From: JBHEMK01 sp046262635 | GTDB taxonomy: Bacteria > Actinomycetota > Thermoleophilia > Gaiellales > Gaiellaceae | Reading direction: 5' to 3' | DNA length: 39,323 bases | Assembly (NCBI GenBank): GCA_046262635.1 | Contig: JBHEMK010000183.1 | Span: 1 to 39,323, forward strand | Part shown: positions 29,924-38,146 of the stretch, piece after piece | Numbering within the stretch: position 1 is the stretch's first letter | Layout of the letters: every line of letters begins with the position of its first letter | The notes under the pieces: model-generated | Database searches by the model: none | The model's input: the letters and a program-made list of their open reading frames with translations, nothing else | What the model was told of the DNA's origin: nothing | Position numbers and translations under genes: made by a program

Positions 29924-30328
29924 ATGGCTCCTCCCCGCCGTCCTGCGACCCGAGGTCGCACCCGCCGTCGCGTCAAGAAGAACATCGCGATCGGCCAGGC
30001 GCACATCAAGACCTCGTTCAACAACACGATCGTGGCCCTCACCGACAAGGAGGGCAACGTGATCGCCTGGGAGTCGGCCGGCTCGGCCGGGTTCAAGGGC
30101 TCCCGCAAATCCACGCCGTTCGCCGCGCAGGTGACGGCGGACTCCTGCGCTCGGAAGGGCATGGAGCACGGCCTGCAGAAGGTCGAGGTCTTCGTGAAGG
30201 GTCCCGGCTCGGGCCGGGAGACCGCGATCCGGTCGCTCCAGGCGGCGGGGCTCGAGATCCTCGGCGTCAAGGATGTCACCCCGCAGGCCCACAACGGCGT
30301 GCGGCCCCGCAAGCGGAGGCGCGTCTAG
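29924..30328 (+). CDS. rpsK: 30S ribosomal protein S11
   Basis: 134 residues on the 30S platform. NIAIGQAHIKTSFNNTIVAL, WESAGSAGFKGSRKSTPFAA and the C-terminal DVTPQAHNGVRPRKRRRV are diagnostic. ATG 29924 abuts rpsM, and its stop abuts rpsD. Confidence 0.97.
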   Translation: MAPPRRPATRGRTRRRVKKNIAIGQAHIKTSFNNTIVALTDKEGNVIAWESAGSAGFKGSRKSTPFAAQVTADSCARKGMEHGLQKVEVFVKGPGSGRETAIRSLQAAGLEILGVKDVTPQAHNGVRPRKRRRV

Positions 30329-30949
30329 ATGGCGCGGGACCTCGGACCGAAGTGCCGCATCTGCCGGCGCGAGGGCATGAAGCTCTTTCTCAAGGGCGAG
30401 CGCTGCCTGACGGAGAAGTGCGCGATCGAGCGCCGCTCCTATCCCCCGGGCGAGCACGGCCGCGGTCGCATCAAGCAGAGCGAATACCTGCTGCAGCTCC
30501 GTGAGAAGCAGAAGGCACGCCGCTACTACGGGCTGCTCGAGAAGCAGTTCCGGGGCTACTACGAGAAGGCCGCCAAGCGCTCCGGCATCACGGGCGAGAA
30601 CCTCCTGCGCACGCTCGAGCTTCGGCTGGACAACGTCGTCTACCGGCTCGGCTTTGCGGCGTCGCGGGCGCAGGCGCGGCAGCTCGTGCGCCACGGCCAC
30701 TTCCAGATCAACGGACGCCGCGTCAACATCCCGAGCTATCAGGTGCGCCCCGACGAGATCATCACCGTGGCGGCGAACTCGTCCGCCAAAGAGGTGATCC
30801 GGGACGCGACCGACCTCGTCTCCTCCGTCGCCCCGTGGCTCCAGGCAGACCACGACGGGCTCACCGGGAAAGTGCTCAAGCAACCCGAGCGCTCCGAGAT
30901 TGACACTCCCGTGCAAGAGCAGCTCATCGTCGAGCTCTATTCGAAGTAA
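30329..30949 (+). CDS. rpsD: 30S ribosomal protein S4, zinc form
   Basis: 206 residues, a primary 16S rRNA binder. The N-terminal zinc site uses Cys9, Cys12, Cys26 and Cys31 (CRIC, then RCLTEKC). RRSYPPGEHG and the S4 RNA-binding domain (RLDNVVYRLGFA, ARQLVRHGHFQINGRRVNIP) are clear. ATG 30329 follows the rpsK stop with no gap. Confidence 0.97.
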   Translation: MARDLGPKCRICRREGMKLFLKGERCLTEKCAIERRSYPPGEHGRGRIKQSEYLLQLREKQKARRYYGLLEKQFRGYYEKAAKRSGITGENLLRTLELRLDNVVYRLGFAASRAQARQLVRHGHFQINGRRVNIPSYQVRPDEIITVAANSSAKEVIRDATDLVSSVAPWLQADHDGLTGKVLKQPERSEIDTPVQEQLIVELYSK

Positions 30950-30966
30950 AGGAAGAAGGGACTTAC

Positions 30967-31956
30967 TTGGCCACTCGGCAAATGGACTTCCAGATCCCGA
31001 AGATCGTCCACGAGGAAGTTGACGAGCATCGTGGAATCTTTCAGATCGAGCCGCTCGACCGCGGTTTCGGCTACACGTTCGGCAACTCGCTGCGCCGCGT
31101 GCTGCTCTCCTCGCTCGAGGGCGCCGCTGTCACCTCGGTGAAAATCGAGGGAATCGCGCACGAGTTCACCACGCTCCAGGGCGTGCGTGAGGATGTGACC
31201 GACATCATCCTCAACCTCAAGAACCTGATCTGCCGATTGCACGGCGAGTCGCCGGAGATTGAGGTCCACGTCGCCAAGAAGGGCGCGGGCGCGGTTACGG
31301 CGCAGGACATCGAGGCGCCGGCCGAGCTGGAGATTCTCAATCCGGAGCTCGAGATTGCCAACCTGTCCGAGAAAGGCAAGCTGGAGATGACCCTGACAAT
31401 CGGCCGTGGCCGCGGCTACGTTCCCGCCGAGCTGAACCGGGGGCCGGAACATACGATCGGCGTCATCCCGGTCGATTCGATTTTCTCGCCCATCCGCCGC
31501 GTCTCGTACGACGTCGAGGCTGCCCGCGTCGGCCAGCGCACGGACTACGACAAGCTGAAGCTGGACATCACAACCGACGGCTCCGTCGATCCCCGTGAGG
31601 CGATTGGCCAGGCTGCCGAGATCCTGATCAGGCAGCTTGCGATCTTCACCGACATCGACAAGATCGAGGGCTTCGGCGAGGCCGCGGCCCAGGCCGATGG
31701 GGCAGCGCCCGAGGCATCGCTTGCGCACGGCATGGAGAACTTCCCGATCGAGGAGCTCGAGCTCGGCGTCCGCTCGTACAACTGCCTCAAGCGTGTCGGC
31801 ATCGAGACGATCGGCGATCTCGTGATGAAGTCCGAGAACGAGCTTGCCGCGATTCCGAACTTCGGCAAGAAGTCGATCGAGGAGGTGAAGGAGACCCTGC
31901 AGGCGCACGGCCTCAACCTCCGCGGTGACAACGGCGGCGCCGGAGGCCTCGAGTAG
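30967..31956 (+). CDS. rpoA: RNA polymerase alpha subunit
   Basis: 329 residues. The dimer seeds RNA polymerase assembly and its C-terminal domain contacts promoters and activators. N-terminal domain: EPLDRGFGYTFGNSLRRVLL, SLEGAAVTSVKIEGIAHEFT and GRGRGYVPAE. A linker follows near 230-245. C-terminal domain: IEELELGVRSYNCLKRVGIE, TIGDLVMKSENELAAIPNFG and KSIEEVKETL. The start is TTG 30967, 6 nt after AAGGAAGAAGGG. rplQ begins 4 nt after the stop. Confidence 0.98.
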   Translation: MATRQMDFQIPKIVHEEVDEHRGIFQIEPLDRGFGYTFGNSLRRVLLSSLEGAAVTSVKIEGIAHEFTTLQGVREDVTDIILNLKNLICRLHGESPEIEVHVAKKGAGAVTAQDIEAPAELEILNPELEIANLSEKGKLEMTLTIGRGRGYVPAELNRGPEHTIGVIPVDSIFSPIRRVSYDVEAARVGQRTDYDKLKLDITTDGSVDPREAIGQAAEILIRQLAIFTDIDKIEGFGEAAAQADGAAPEASLAHGMENFPIEELELGVRSYNCLKRVGIETIGDLVMKSENELAAIPNFGKKSIEEVKETLQAHGLNLRGDNGGAGGLE

Positions 31957-31960
31957 CGCC

Positions 31961-32323
31961 ATGAGGCACCACCGCGCCGGAAAGAAGCTCGGCCGCGACT
32001 CGGCGCACCGCAAGGCGCTGTACGCGAATCTCGCCTGCTCGCTGGTCGAGCACGGCCGAATCGAGACGACGGAGGCGAAAGCGAAGGCCGTCAAGCCGTT
32101 CGCAGAGCGGATGATCACGCTCGGGCGGCGCGGTGACCTCCACGCGCGGCGGCAGGCGCTCTCGCACCTGCGCTCCCAGGAGATCGTCCACCGGCTTTTT
32201 GCGGACGTCGCCCCGCGCTTCACGGAGCGTCCTGGCGGCTACACGAGGATCGTCAAGCTCGGGCCGCGGCAGGGCGATGCGGCAAACATGGTGTACCTCG
32301 AACTCGTCGACTACGTCCCGTAG
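31961..32323 (+). CDS. rplQ: 50S ribosomal protein L17
   Basis: 120 residues and the last gene of the ribosomal train. MRHHRAGKKLGRDSAHRKAL, ALYANLACSLVEHGRIETTE and a C-terminal YLELVDYVP fit L17. ATG 31961 gives the standard N-terminus; an in-frame upstream ATG at 31925 inside rpoA would add 12 residues with no L17 similarity. A hairpin covers the stop codon. Confidence 0.97.
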   Translation: MRHHRAGKKLGRDSAHRKALYANLACSLVEHGRIETTEAKAKAVKPFAERMITLGRRGDLHARRQALSHLRSQEIVHRLFADVAPRFTERPGGYTRIVKLGPRQGDAANMVYLELVDYVP

Positions 32324-32326
32324 TCG
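32308..32326 (+). terminator. perfect hairpin over the rplQ stop codon
   Basis: CGACTACG (32308-32315) is perfectly complementary to CGTAGTCG (32319-32326) with a TCC loop. It straddles the TAG stop and is followed after a few bases by GGTTTCC. It may end the ribosomal transcript, though the T-run is poor. A 240 nt gene-free stretch follows. Confidence 0.45.
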
Positions 32327-32563
32327 CCGGCGGTTTCCTCGTCGCGGTCAGGAACTCGGCGGCGCCGTCCGCCTGCCCGCGACCTCGATCGTCCCGATGA
32401 GGCTTCAGCCCCACGCTCGGTGGCTGCCCGCGTCGTTCGAGGGTCGAGCGTCCGTCGTTCTCGTGGAGTCGGCCGGTCGGGCTCGGCGAGGCGCGGATCC
32501 TGCTGTTGCACCGGGCGAGTCATCGTCGAGCGCAGCGACCGAGGCACGCGAGCGGGCTAGCTG
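32324..32563. other. gene-free spacer between convergent genes
   Basis: About 240 nt between rplQ and the end of the minus-strand VIT-like gene. I see no RNA gene, repeat or convincing reading frame in it. At its right edge GGGCTA (32554-32559) pairs with TAGCCC (32565-32570) over the stop codon of the minus-strand gene, a possible weak terminator. Confidence 0.5.
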
Positions 32564-33040
32564 TTAGCCCAGCGCGTTGCCGAGGCCCGCGCTGACCGCG
32601 GCAATGATGATCCCGGCGAATGTCACGATTCCGAGCGCGCGGACGAAGCTGTCTTCGAAGTAGCGCCAGCGCAGCCATGCGAGCACGATCAGCTCGAACC
32701 CGACGACGGCGATCGCGAGGATGATCGCGGCGTGGAACTGCGGGATCAGGAACGGCAGCGAGTGCAGGATGCCGCCGATGAAGGTGCCGCCGCCGGTGAT
32801 CGATCCGCGCGCGAGGGGATTGCCGCGCCCGGTCAGCTCGCCCGTGTCCGAAAGACCCTCCGAGAAGCCCATGCTCACGCCGGCGCCGAGGGCAGTTGCC
32901 AGCCCTGCGACGAAGGCGAAGCGCGTGTTGTGGGTCGCGAGCGCGATCCCGAAGATGGGAGCAAGTGTCGAGAGCGAGCCGTCGATCAGCCCGACCATCG
33001 CCGGCTGCACCCGCTGGAGGAGGAAGGTGTCCCGCGTCAT
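32564..33040 (-). CDS. VIT1/CCC1-family membrane protein, probable Fe/Mn transporter
   Basis: 158 residues with five predicted membrane helices, the number of the VIT1 family that moves Fe2+ or Mn2+ out of the cytoplasm. Seen: MVGLIDGSLSTLAPIFGIAL in helix 1 with the family Asp, VAGLATALGAGVSMGFSEGL in helix 2 (Gly, Ser and Met pattern of the family), GGGTFIGGILHSLPFLIP in helix 3, then two further helices. The long cytoplasmic loop with the metal-binding Glu cluster is absent or very short. An extended -10 box (TGATATACT) on the minus strand ends 9 nt before ATG 33040, so the mRNA may be almost leaderless. Family call is good; substrate is inferred. Confidence 0.85.
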   Translation of the reverse strand: MTRDTFLLQRVQPAMVGLIDGSLSTLAPIFGIALATHNTRFAFVAGLATALGAGVSMGFSEGLSDTGELTGRGNPLARGSITGGGTFIGGILHSLPFLIPQFHAAIILAIAVVGFELIVLAWLRWRYFEDSFVRALGIVTFAGIIIAAVSAGLGNALG

Positions 33041-33049
33041 TCAGTCTAG

Positions 33050-33058
33050 AGTATATCA
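33050..33058 (-). promoter_or_regulatory. extended -10 promoter of the VIT-like gene
   Basis: On the minus strand TGATATACT (TG-N-TATACT) lies 9 nt before ATG 33040. Transcription would begin about 2 nt before the start codon. No good -35 box is seen, which fits an extended -10 promoter. Confidence 0.55.
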
Positions 33059-33120
33059 GCCGTTGCGCAAGCGAATAGAACATGAGGCACGCCTGACAAA
33101 AGCCGTTAGGGCCGCCTGAC

Positions 33121-33837
33121 GTGCGTCTCAAGCTCGCACTCGAGTACGACGGCACGCCGTTCCGCGGCTGGGCGATCCAGCCGGGACTGCCAACCGTCGA
33201 GGCCGCGCTCAAGGCTGCGCTCGACCGGACATTCGCGGGCTCCGAGAACCTCGCGGTCGCCGGCCGCACCGACACGGGCGTCCACGCTCTCGGCCAGATC
33301 GTCAGCGTCGACGTGTACGGCGGCCCGCCGCCGGAACGTGCGACTGCCGCGCTCAACGCCGCACTCCCCGACGCGATCGCCGTCATTTCGGCCGAGGCGG
33401 CCTCCCCGGAATTCCACGCCCGTCACTCCGCCCGATCACGAAGTTACCGCTACCGGATCCTCCGCCGGCGGACACCGTCGCCGTTCGAGCGCGGGCGCAG
33501 CTGGTGGGTGCCGCGTCCGCTCGAGGAGGAGCACCTGAACGAGTCGGCGGGTCTGCTTCTTGGTGAGCACGACTTTCGCGCATTCACGCCGACCGAGACG
33601 CAACACCGGCGCTTCGTCCGGGTCGTGGAGTCCGCCGCGTGGCACCGTCGCGGCGAGGTGCTCGAGTTCGAGATCACCGCGGACAGCTTCCTGCGCCACA
33701 TGGTGCGGACGCTGGTCGGAACAATGCTCGACCAGACCCCCCAGGAGCTCGAGCCGGCGCTCGCGGGCCGCGAGCGCAGTGAGGCCGGTATCACCGCACC
33801 GCCGTGGGGCCTCTACCTCGTCGCGGTCGGCTACTGA
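33121..33837 (+). CDS. truA: tRNA pseudouridine synthase A
   Basis: 238 residues. It makes pseudouridine at positions 38-40 of tRNA anticodon arms. Catalytic Asp51 lies in GRTDTGVHALGQ. LEYDGTPFRGWAIQPGLPTV at the start and SFLRHMVRTLVGTML near the end are conserved. GTG 33121 is the only start that gives the normal N-terminus; the ribosome binding site is weak. truA commonly follows rplQ; here the VIT-like gene is inserted between them on the other strand. Confidence 0.96.
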   Translation: MRLKLALEYDGTPFRGWAIQPGLPTVEAALKAALDRTFAGSENLAVAGRTDTGVHALGQIVSVDVYGGPPPERATAALNAALPDAIAVISAEAASPEFHARHSARSRSYRYRILRRRTPSPFERGRSWWVPRPLEEEHLNESAGLLLGEHDFRAFTPTETQHRRFVRVVESAAWHRRGEVLEFEITADSFLRHMVRTLVGTMLDQTPQELEPALAGRERSEAGITAPPWGLYLVAVGY

Positions 33838-33936
33838 GCCGGGAGGCCGAGAGACCTCGGTGGCTGCCAGCGCCGGGTCGTCACGGCAGGACATCCTGCG
33901 ACCTCGGTGCGGGGAAGTGGCGCCGGACGCCACGGA

Positions 33937-33942
33937 TACCAT
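33937..33942 (+). promoter_or_regulatory. candidate leaderless promoter of the HAD phosphatase gene
   Basis: TACCAT (same hexamer as the str promoter -10) stands 6 nt before ATG 33949, so transcription would begin at or next to the start codon. No -35 box is clear. The 111 nt spacer from truA also holds GCAGG-ACAT-CCTGC, a small hairpin. Confidence 0.45.
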
Positions 33943-33948
33943 GGCCCG

Positions 33949-34584
33949 ATGCGCTTTCCCATCGTTCTCTTCGATCTCGACGGCACGGTCATCGACTCCG
34001 GCGCGATCATTCTCGCCTCGATGAAACATGCGGCCGAGATGGTACTCGGGGCTTCGCCGCCGGACGCTGAGCTGATGGCCGCGGTCGGCGGGCCGGGGCT
34101 CGAGGCCCAGATGCACGCGCTCGACCCGGAGCGGGTCGAGGAGCTCGTTCGCGTCTACCGAGCCCACAACGAGCCGCTGCACGACGAGCTCGAGGCTTGT
34201 GTCGGCATGGATGAGGTCCTCATACGTCTCCACGACGAGGGACGCCGGCTCGGAATCGTCACCGCGAAGCGGCGCTCGACCGTCGACATGGCGTTCGCCC
34301 GCATCCCGCTCGGCCACCTCTTCGAGGTGATCGTCGGCGGCGACGAGACCGACCGCCACAAGCCCGAACCCGATCCCCTCTTGCTCGCGCTCGAGCGTCT
34401 CGGAGCCCTGCCGCGAGAGACTGCGTACGTGGGGGATTCGCCATTCGACATGTGCGCGGCCAGGGCAGCCGGCGTGCACGCGATCGCTGTGACCTGGGGC
34501 AAGATCCACACGCGCGAGGTGCTGGAAGGCGTTGGGCCCGACGCGATCGTCGACACGGCGGAGGAATTGCTTGCCGAGCTCTGA
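33949..34584 (+). CDS. HAD-family phosphatase, phosphoglycolate phosphatase-like
   Basis: 211 residues. The four HAD motifs are complete: I FDLDGTVIDS (nucleophile Asp9, acid Asp11), II IVTAKR, III Lys in DRHKPEPDP, IV VGDSPFDMCAARAAG. The cap is the helical C1 type after motif I. This fits phosphoglycolate or pyrophosphate phosphatase (Gph, PpaX), but HAD substrates cannot be told from sequence alone. ATG 33949 gives MRFPIVLFDLDG; an upstream in-frame ATG at 33907 would add 14 residues without support. The end overlaps the ligA start by 14 nt. Confidence 0.9.
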   Translation: MRFPIVLFDLDGTVIDSGAIILASMKHAAEMVLGASPPDAELMAAVGGPGLEAQMHALDPERVEELVRVYRAHNEPLHDELEACVGMDEVLIRLHDEGRRLGIVTAKRRSTVDMAFARIPLGHLFEVIVGGDETDRHKPEPDPLLLALERLGALPRETAYVGDSPFDMCAARAAGVHAIAVTWGKIHTREVLEGVGPDAIVDTAEELLAEL

Positions 34585-36583
34585 GACACGCGCAGCTGAG
34601 CTTCGCGCCAGGCTGACGCAGTGGTCGTACGAGTATCACGTGCTCGACGACCCATCCGTGCCGGATAGCGCATACGACCAGCTCTACGACGAACTCGCCG
34701 CGCTCGAGACCGAGCACCCCGAGCTGCGCACGCCCGACTCGCCGACCCAGCGCGTGGGCGCGCCGCCGTCGGACCGTTTCGAGAAGGTGCGCCACCTGTC
34801 ACCGATGGGCTCTCTGGACAAGGTCACGACCGAGACGGCTTTGCAGAAATGGGCCGAGGACGTGCGCAAGCGGCTCGGGACGGACGAGTCGGTGGCCTAC
34901 GTGATCGAACCCAAGATCGATGGCTCCGCAATCTCGCTCGTCTACGAGAACGGCTTCTTCGTTCGGGGAGCCACGCGTGGCGACGGCCTCCAAGGCGAAA
35001 ACATCACCCCGAACCTGAAAACGATCAGCGCGATCCCGCTCGCGATGCGCAGGCCCGACGGCGAGCAGCCCGCGTCTGTGCTCGAGGTGCGCGGCGAGGT
35101 CTACATGCCGCTCTCCGGTTTCACCGCATTCAACGAGCGCCAGATCGCCGCGGGCAAGAATCCGGCTCCCAACCCGCGTAACGCGGCCGCCGGCTCCCTC
35201 CGCCAGAAAGACTCGGCGATCACCGCGATGCGACCGCTTTCGATCTGGGTCTATGGCTCCGGGTACCAGGAGGGCTCCGGCATTCCGGACACGCACTGGC
35301 TGACGCTGCGGTGGCTGCGCGACCGTGGCTTCCGCACGAATCCTTTCGCAGAGCGCCTCGACTCCATCGAGGCGGTCGCCGAGGTGTGCCGCGGCTGGGA
35401 GCGCAGGCGCATCGACCTCGACTACGAGATCGACGGGATCGTGATCAAGGTCGATTCGTTCGACCAGCAACGCCGGCTCGGGGTGCTGCACGAGCGGCCC
35501 CGCTGGGCGCGTGCCTTCAAGTGGGCGCCCATGACCGCGCAGACGAAGCTGGTCCAGATCGCGATCCGGGTGGGGCGTACGGGCGCACTCAACCCGTGGG
35601 CGCTGCTCGAGCCTGTGGGGGTCGGCGGCGTCACCGTGTCGCGGGCGACGCTGCACAACGCGGAAGACATCAACCGCAAGGACATACGCGAAGGCGACCT
35701 CGTGATCGTCCAGCGGGCGGGCGACGTCATCCCGCAGGTCGTCGGTCCGGCGGGTGACCACGAGAGGGGCACGAAGCCCTTCGAAATGCCCACGACGTGC
35801 CCTCTTTGCGGGACGCCGATTATCAAGCCGTTAGGCGAGGTGATGCACCGCTGCCCGAACGGCGCCTGCGAGTCGCGGGGGCTCGAGTCGCTGATCAACT
35901 GGGTGATGGCTGCCGCGGACATCGAGGGAGTCGGCGAGCAATCGGTTCGCCGGCTCTGGGCGCTCGGGCTCGTTCGATCGGTGCCCGACCTCTACCGTCT
36001 GACAAGAGAGCAGCTGACAGAGCTCGACGGCTACGGCGAGGTGTCTGCAACGAACGCGATCGAGTCGATCCAGGCGTCGAAAGGGGTGCCCTTTCACCGC
36101 GTGCTCTTCGGGCTGAACATCCCGGACGTGGGCTGGGTGACGGCGCAGAACATCTCACGCCACTTCGAGAACGTCGAACGGCTGATGGACGCGAGTCAAG
36201 AGGAGCTGGAGGAGGTCGAGGGAATCGGGCCCGAGCGCGCCGAGGCGATCGCCGAGTGGTTCGCCGACGAGAACAACCGTGCGCTCGTCGGCGAGTTGCG
36301 CGCGCTCGGGCTCCGCTTCCAGATCGGCGCAGAGCTGCGGCCGAAGCAGGGCCCGCTCTCTGGCCAGACGTATGCGATCACAGGAACGCTCGAGCGCTTC
36401 ACGCGCGACGAGGCCGTTGCCGAGCTCGAGGGGCTCGGGGCCAAGGTGACCAACTCCGTCTCGTCCAAGACGACCGGCGTCATCGTCGGCGAGGAGCCGG
36501 GCAGTTCGAAGCTGGCGAAGGCGAGGAAGGCAGAGGTTCCCCTGCTCGATGAGGCCGCATTCGGCAAGCTGCTCGGCCGCTGA
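34571..36583 (+). CDS. ligA: NAD-dependent DNA ligase
   Basis: 670 residues. It seals nicks in replication and repair using NAD+. Domain Ia (about 1-60) has YEYHVLDDPSVPDSAYDQLY; the adenylation domain has KIDG with catalytic Lys115, the same number as in E. coli; the OB fold has GRTGALNPWALLEPVGVGGV; the zinc finger uses Cys410, 413, 428 and 433; HhH repeats lie at about 440-580 (VEGIGPERAEAIAEWF); BRCT is at about 593-670. The start is TTG 34571 with a very good GGAGGAA 6 nt upstream, inside the phosphatase gene. An in-frame ATG at 34532 is not preferred. FKWAPMTAQ replaces the usual YKFPPEE near Lys317, a visible departure from the common motif. Confidence 0.95.
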   Translation: MPSSETRAAELRARLTQWSYEYHVLDDPSVPDSAYDQLYDELAALETEHPELRTPDSPTQRVGAPPSDRFEKVRHLSPMGSLDKVTTETALQKWAEDVRKRLGTDESVAYVIEPKIDGSAISLVYENGFFVRGATRGDGLQGENITPNLKTISAIPLAMRRPDGEQPASVLEVRGEVYMPLSGFTAFNERQIAAGKNPAPNPRNAAAGSLRQKDSAITAMRPLSIWVYGSGYQEGSGIPDTHWLTLRWLRDRGFRTNPFAERLDSIEAVAEVCRGWERRRIDLDYEIDGIVIKVDSFDQQRRLGVLHERPRWARAFKWAPMTAQTKLVQIAIRVGRTGALNPWALLEPVGVGGVTVSRATLHNAEDINRKDIREGDLVIVQRAGDVIPQVVGPAGDHERGTKPFEMPTTCPLCGTPIIKPLGEVMHRCPNGACESRGLESLINWVMAAADIEGVGEQSVRRLWALGLVRSVPDLYRLTREQLTELDGYGEVSATNAIESIQASKGVPFHRVLFGLNIPDVGWVTAQNISRHFENVERLMDASQEELEEVEGIGPERAEAIAEWFADENNRALVGELRALGLRFQIGAELRPKQGPLSGQTYAITGTLERFTRDEAVAELEGLGAKVTNSVSSKTTGVIVGEEPGSSKLAKARKAEVPLLDEAAFGKLLGR

Positions 36584-36839
36584 TGTTCTCGCACTCTCGA
36601 CCGGAGGTAGGCGCTCGAAGTGGCGCCGTTTTGTTCCGACGCCGTGCGGCTGAGACCTGCGTGCCGCAGGCCGAGCAGATGTCTGGCTGCCGGGCGGCGC
36701 TGCCCCGACCTCGGCCCCCGGGACAGCCTCTGGGCGTGCGAGCTGGAGCCGCGCGCGCGGCTGAGCACGCTGTGTGGCGGCAGCGGCTCCTTCACCGCTT
36801 CGCCATCCTCGGCCGCCTGGCCCTGCCGGGGGCTGGCAG
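36584..36839. other. spacer between ligA and the carboxypeptidase gene
   Basis: 256 nt between convergent genes. A small + frame begins with an ATG overlapping the ligA stop (36583-36843, 86 codons), but it has no Shine-Dalgarno and a composition typical of random GC-rich frames. A second + frame has spaced Cys residues that match no known ribbon. I see no convincing gene here. Confidence 0.4.
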
Positions 36840-38048
36840 CTAGCTCGATGCCAGCACGGTCGCGAAGCGATCCTGTGCCTTGCGGGCCCACCACGAGGAG
36901 ACCGGATTGCCGTTCTGGAGGATCGCAAAGGCGTAACGCTCGCGCACGAAGCCAGACAGGGCCGACGCTACGGCCGTCGTTCCGGTCTTCGCGCGGACGG
37001 CACCGCGGGCAGGGGAGCGGCGCATCCGGCTCTCGAGTGTCCCGCTGATGCCCGCAACAGGAAGGGCGGAGACGACACTCGGGCGCAGCGTGGGGTCGGC
37101 CCACATCACCTGCAGCAGCGCGATCAGCGCGTTCGCGGTCAGCCGGTCGTCCAGCGAGAGCCCGGAGCCGTCTGCGATCCGGACGCCCGTGAGCGGCACG
37201 CCTGCAGCGCCGAGCAGCCGCCTGACGACGGTGGCGCCGGCGGCCGAGGTGCCGGCGTTCGTCTGCACCGCGCCGAGCTCCTTCAGCAGCATCTCAGCCG
37301 TGAAGTTGTCGCTCTGGAGATCCATCCAGCGGACGATCACCCCGAGCGAGGGCGAGTCGAGCAGGGCCAGCGGGAACGCCGTGTCGCCGGCCACGCCCAG
37401 CTCTGCGCGGCCCGCCACGGCGACGCCGGCCTGGCGTAGCGCCGCCCGGAACAGTAGGGCGGCCGCCAGTGCCGGCTGGCGCGAGGTCGTCCTGCCGTAG
37501 CGGGCTCGGTCGACGACCAGCGCTGAGAGCGGAGGTGACTCGTCGATGAAGAACGACGGTTTCCAGCCGGATGCCGTGCGGCGCGCGTCGAACCAGCTCT
37601 CGTCCCCCACGATCGCACCGGTCACCCGCGTGATCCCTGCCGCTCGTACCTGGGCTGCAAGGGAGCGCAGGCCGGCCGAGGAGAGGGTTGGATCGCCGTA
37701 GCCCTTGAGGATGATGTCGCCGCGCCACGTCGCCCCGTCCAGCGCACCCTCGCCGAGTACGTCCGTCTCGATGCGAAAGGCAGCACCGAGGGCCGAGAGC
37801 GCGGCGAACGTGACTGCGAGCTTTTCATTTGACGCCGGCGCGAGGGGGGAGTCAGCGTTGTGCACGAAGAGGATCTTCCCGCTGGCAAGGTCGAGCACGG
37901 CTGCGCCCGAGCGAGCGAGAGGCACGTGCGGGACCGCAAGCGCGCGCGTGAGCCGTACGTCGAGCGGCCACTGTGCCGCTGCAGGCGTCGCGGTGAAGAG
38001 CGACGCGGCGGCGAGGGCCGAAACCACGAGGCGAAGGAGGACAGGCAC
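36840..38048 (-). CDS. dacB: D-alanyl-D-alanine carboxypeptidase/endopeptidase (PBP4, family S13)
   Basis: 402 residues, exported. It trims or cuts peptidoglycan cross-links. The three penicillin-binding motifs are complete: SxxK at Ser73-Lys76 (PASNEKL), SDN at 246-248 (LQSDNFTAEMLL) and KTG at 354-356 (RAKTGTT). The signal peptide is MPVLLRLVVSALAAASLFTA, probably cut after TPAAA. Length and order of motifs fit family S13, including the large insert between SxxK and SDN. The start is GTG 38048, with a promoter directly before it. Confidence 0.94.
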   Translation of the reverse strand: MPVLLRLVVSALAAASLFTATPAAAQWPLDVRLTRALAVPHVPLARSGAAVLDLASGKILFVHNADSPLAPASNEKLAVTFAALSALGAAFRIETDVLGEGALDGATWRGDIILKGYGDPTLSSAGLRSLAAQVRAAGITRVTGAIVGDESWFDARRTASGWKPSFFIDESPPLSALVVDRARYGRTTSRQPALAAALLFRAALRQAGVAVAGRAELGVAGDTAFPLALLDSPSLGVIVRWMDLQSDNFTAEMLLKELGAVQTNAGTSAAGATVVRRLLGAAGVPLTGVRIADGSGLSLDDRLTANALIALLQVMWADPTLRPSVVSALPVAGISGTLESRMRRSPARGAVRAKTGTTAVASALSGFVRERYAFAILQNGNPVSSWWARKAQDRFATVLASS

Positions 38049-38056
38049 CGGCTGCC

Positions 38057-38085
38057 ATTGTTCGGAAGAGCCCCCCGGGCGTCAA
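38057..38085 (-). promoter_or_regulatory. sigma-A-like promoter of dacB, leaderless
   Basis: On the minus strand TTGACG (38085-38080), exactly 17 nt, then AACAAT (38062-38057). The -10 ends 8 nt before GTG 38048, so the transcript would begin at or beside the start codon. The -35 hexamer is the same as that of the str promoter. Confidence 0.6.
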
Positions 38086-38112
38086 GCGAGATGGGTCTAG
38101 CCCCGAGGAAAG

Positions 38113-38130
38113 ATGGGCCGCTCGGCCCAT
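38113..38130 (+). terminator. perfect hairpin between divergent genes
   Basis: ATGGGCC (38113-38119) pairs perfectly with GGCCCAT (38124-38130) around GCTC. It lies between the divergent dacB promoter and the start of the small coiled-coil gene. It has no T-run and could be a protein binding site rather than a terminator. Confidence 0.35.
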
Positions 38131-38146
38131 GCCGTCCTTCTCCGGT

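Noticed and set aside
33838..33948. Hairpin-rich truA-phosphatase spacer as a small RNA gene
   Set aside because: Several short inverted repeats exist, but there is no promoter before them, no T-run after them and no match to a known RNA family by eye.
36583..36843. 86-codon plus-strand frame overlapping the ligA stop
   Set aside because: It starts with a TGATG overlap like real genes in the window, but lacks a ribosome binding site, family likeness and normal codon pattern.
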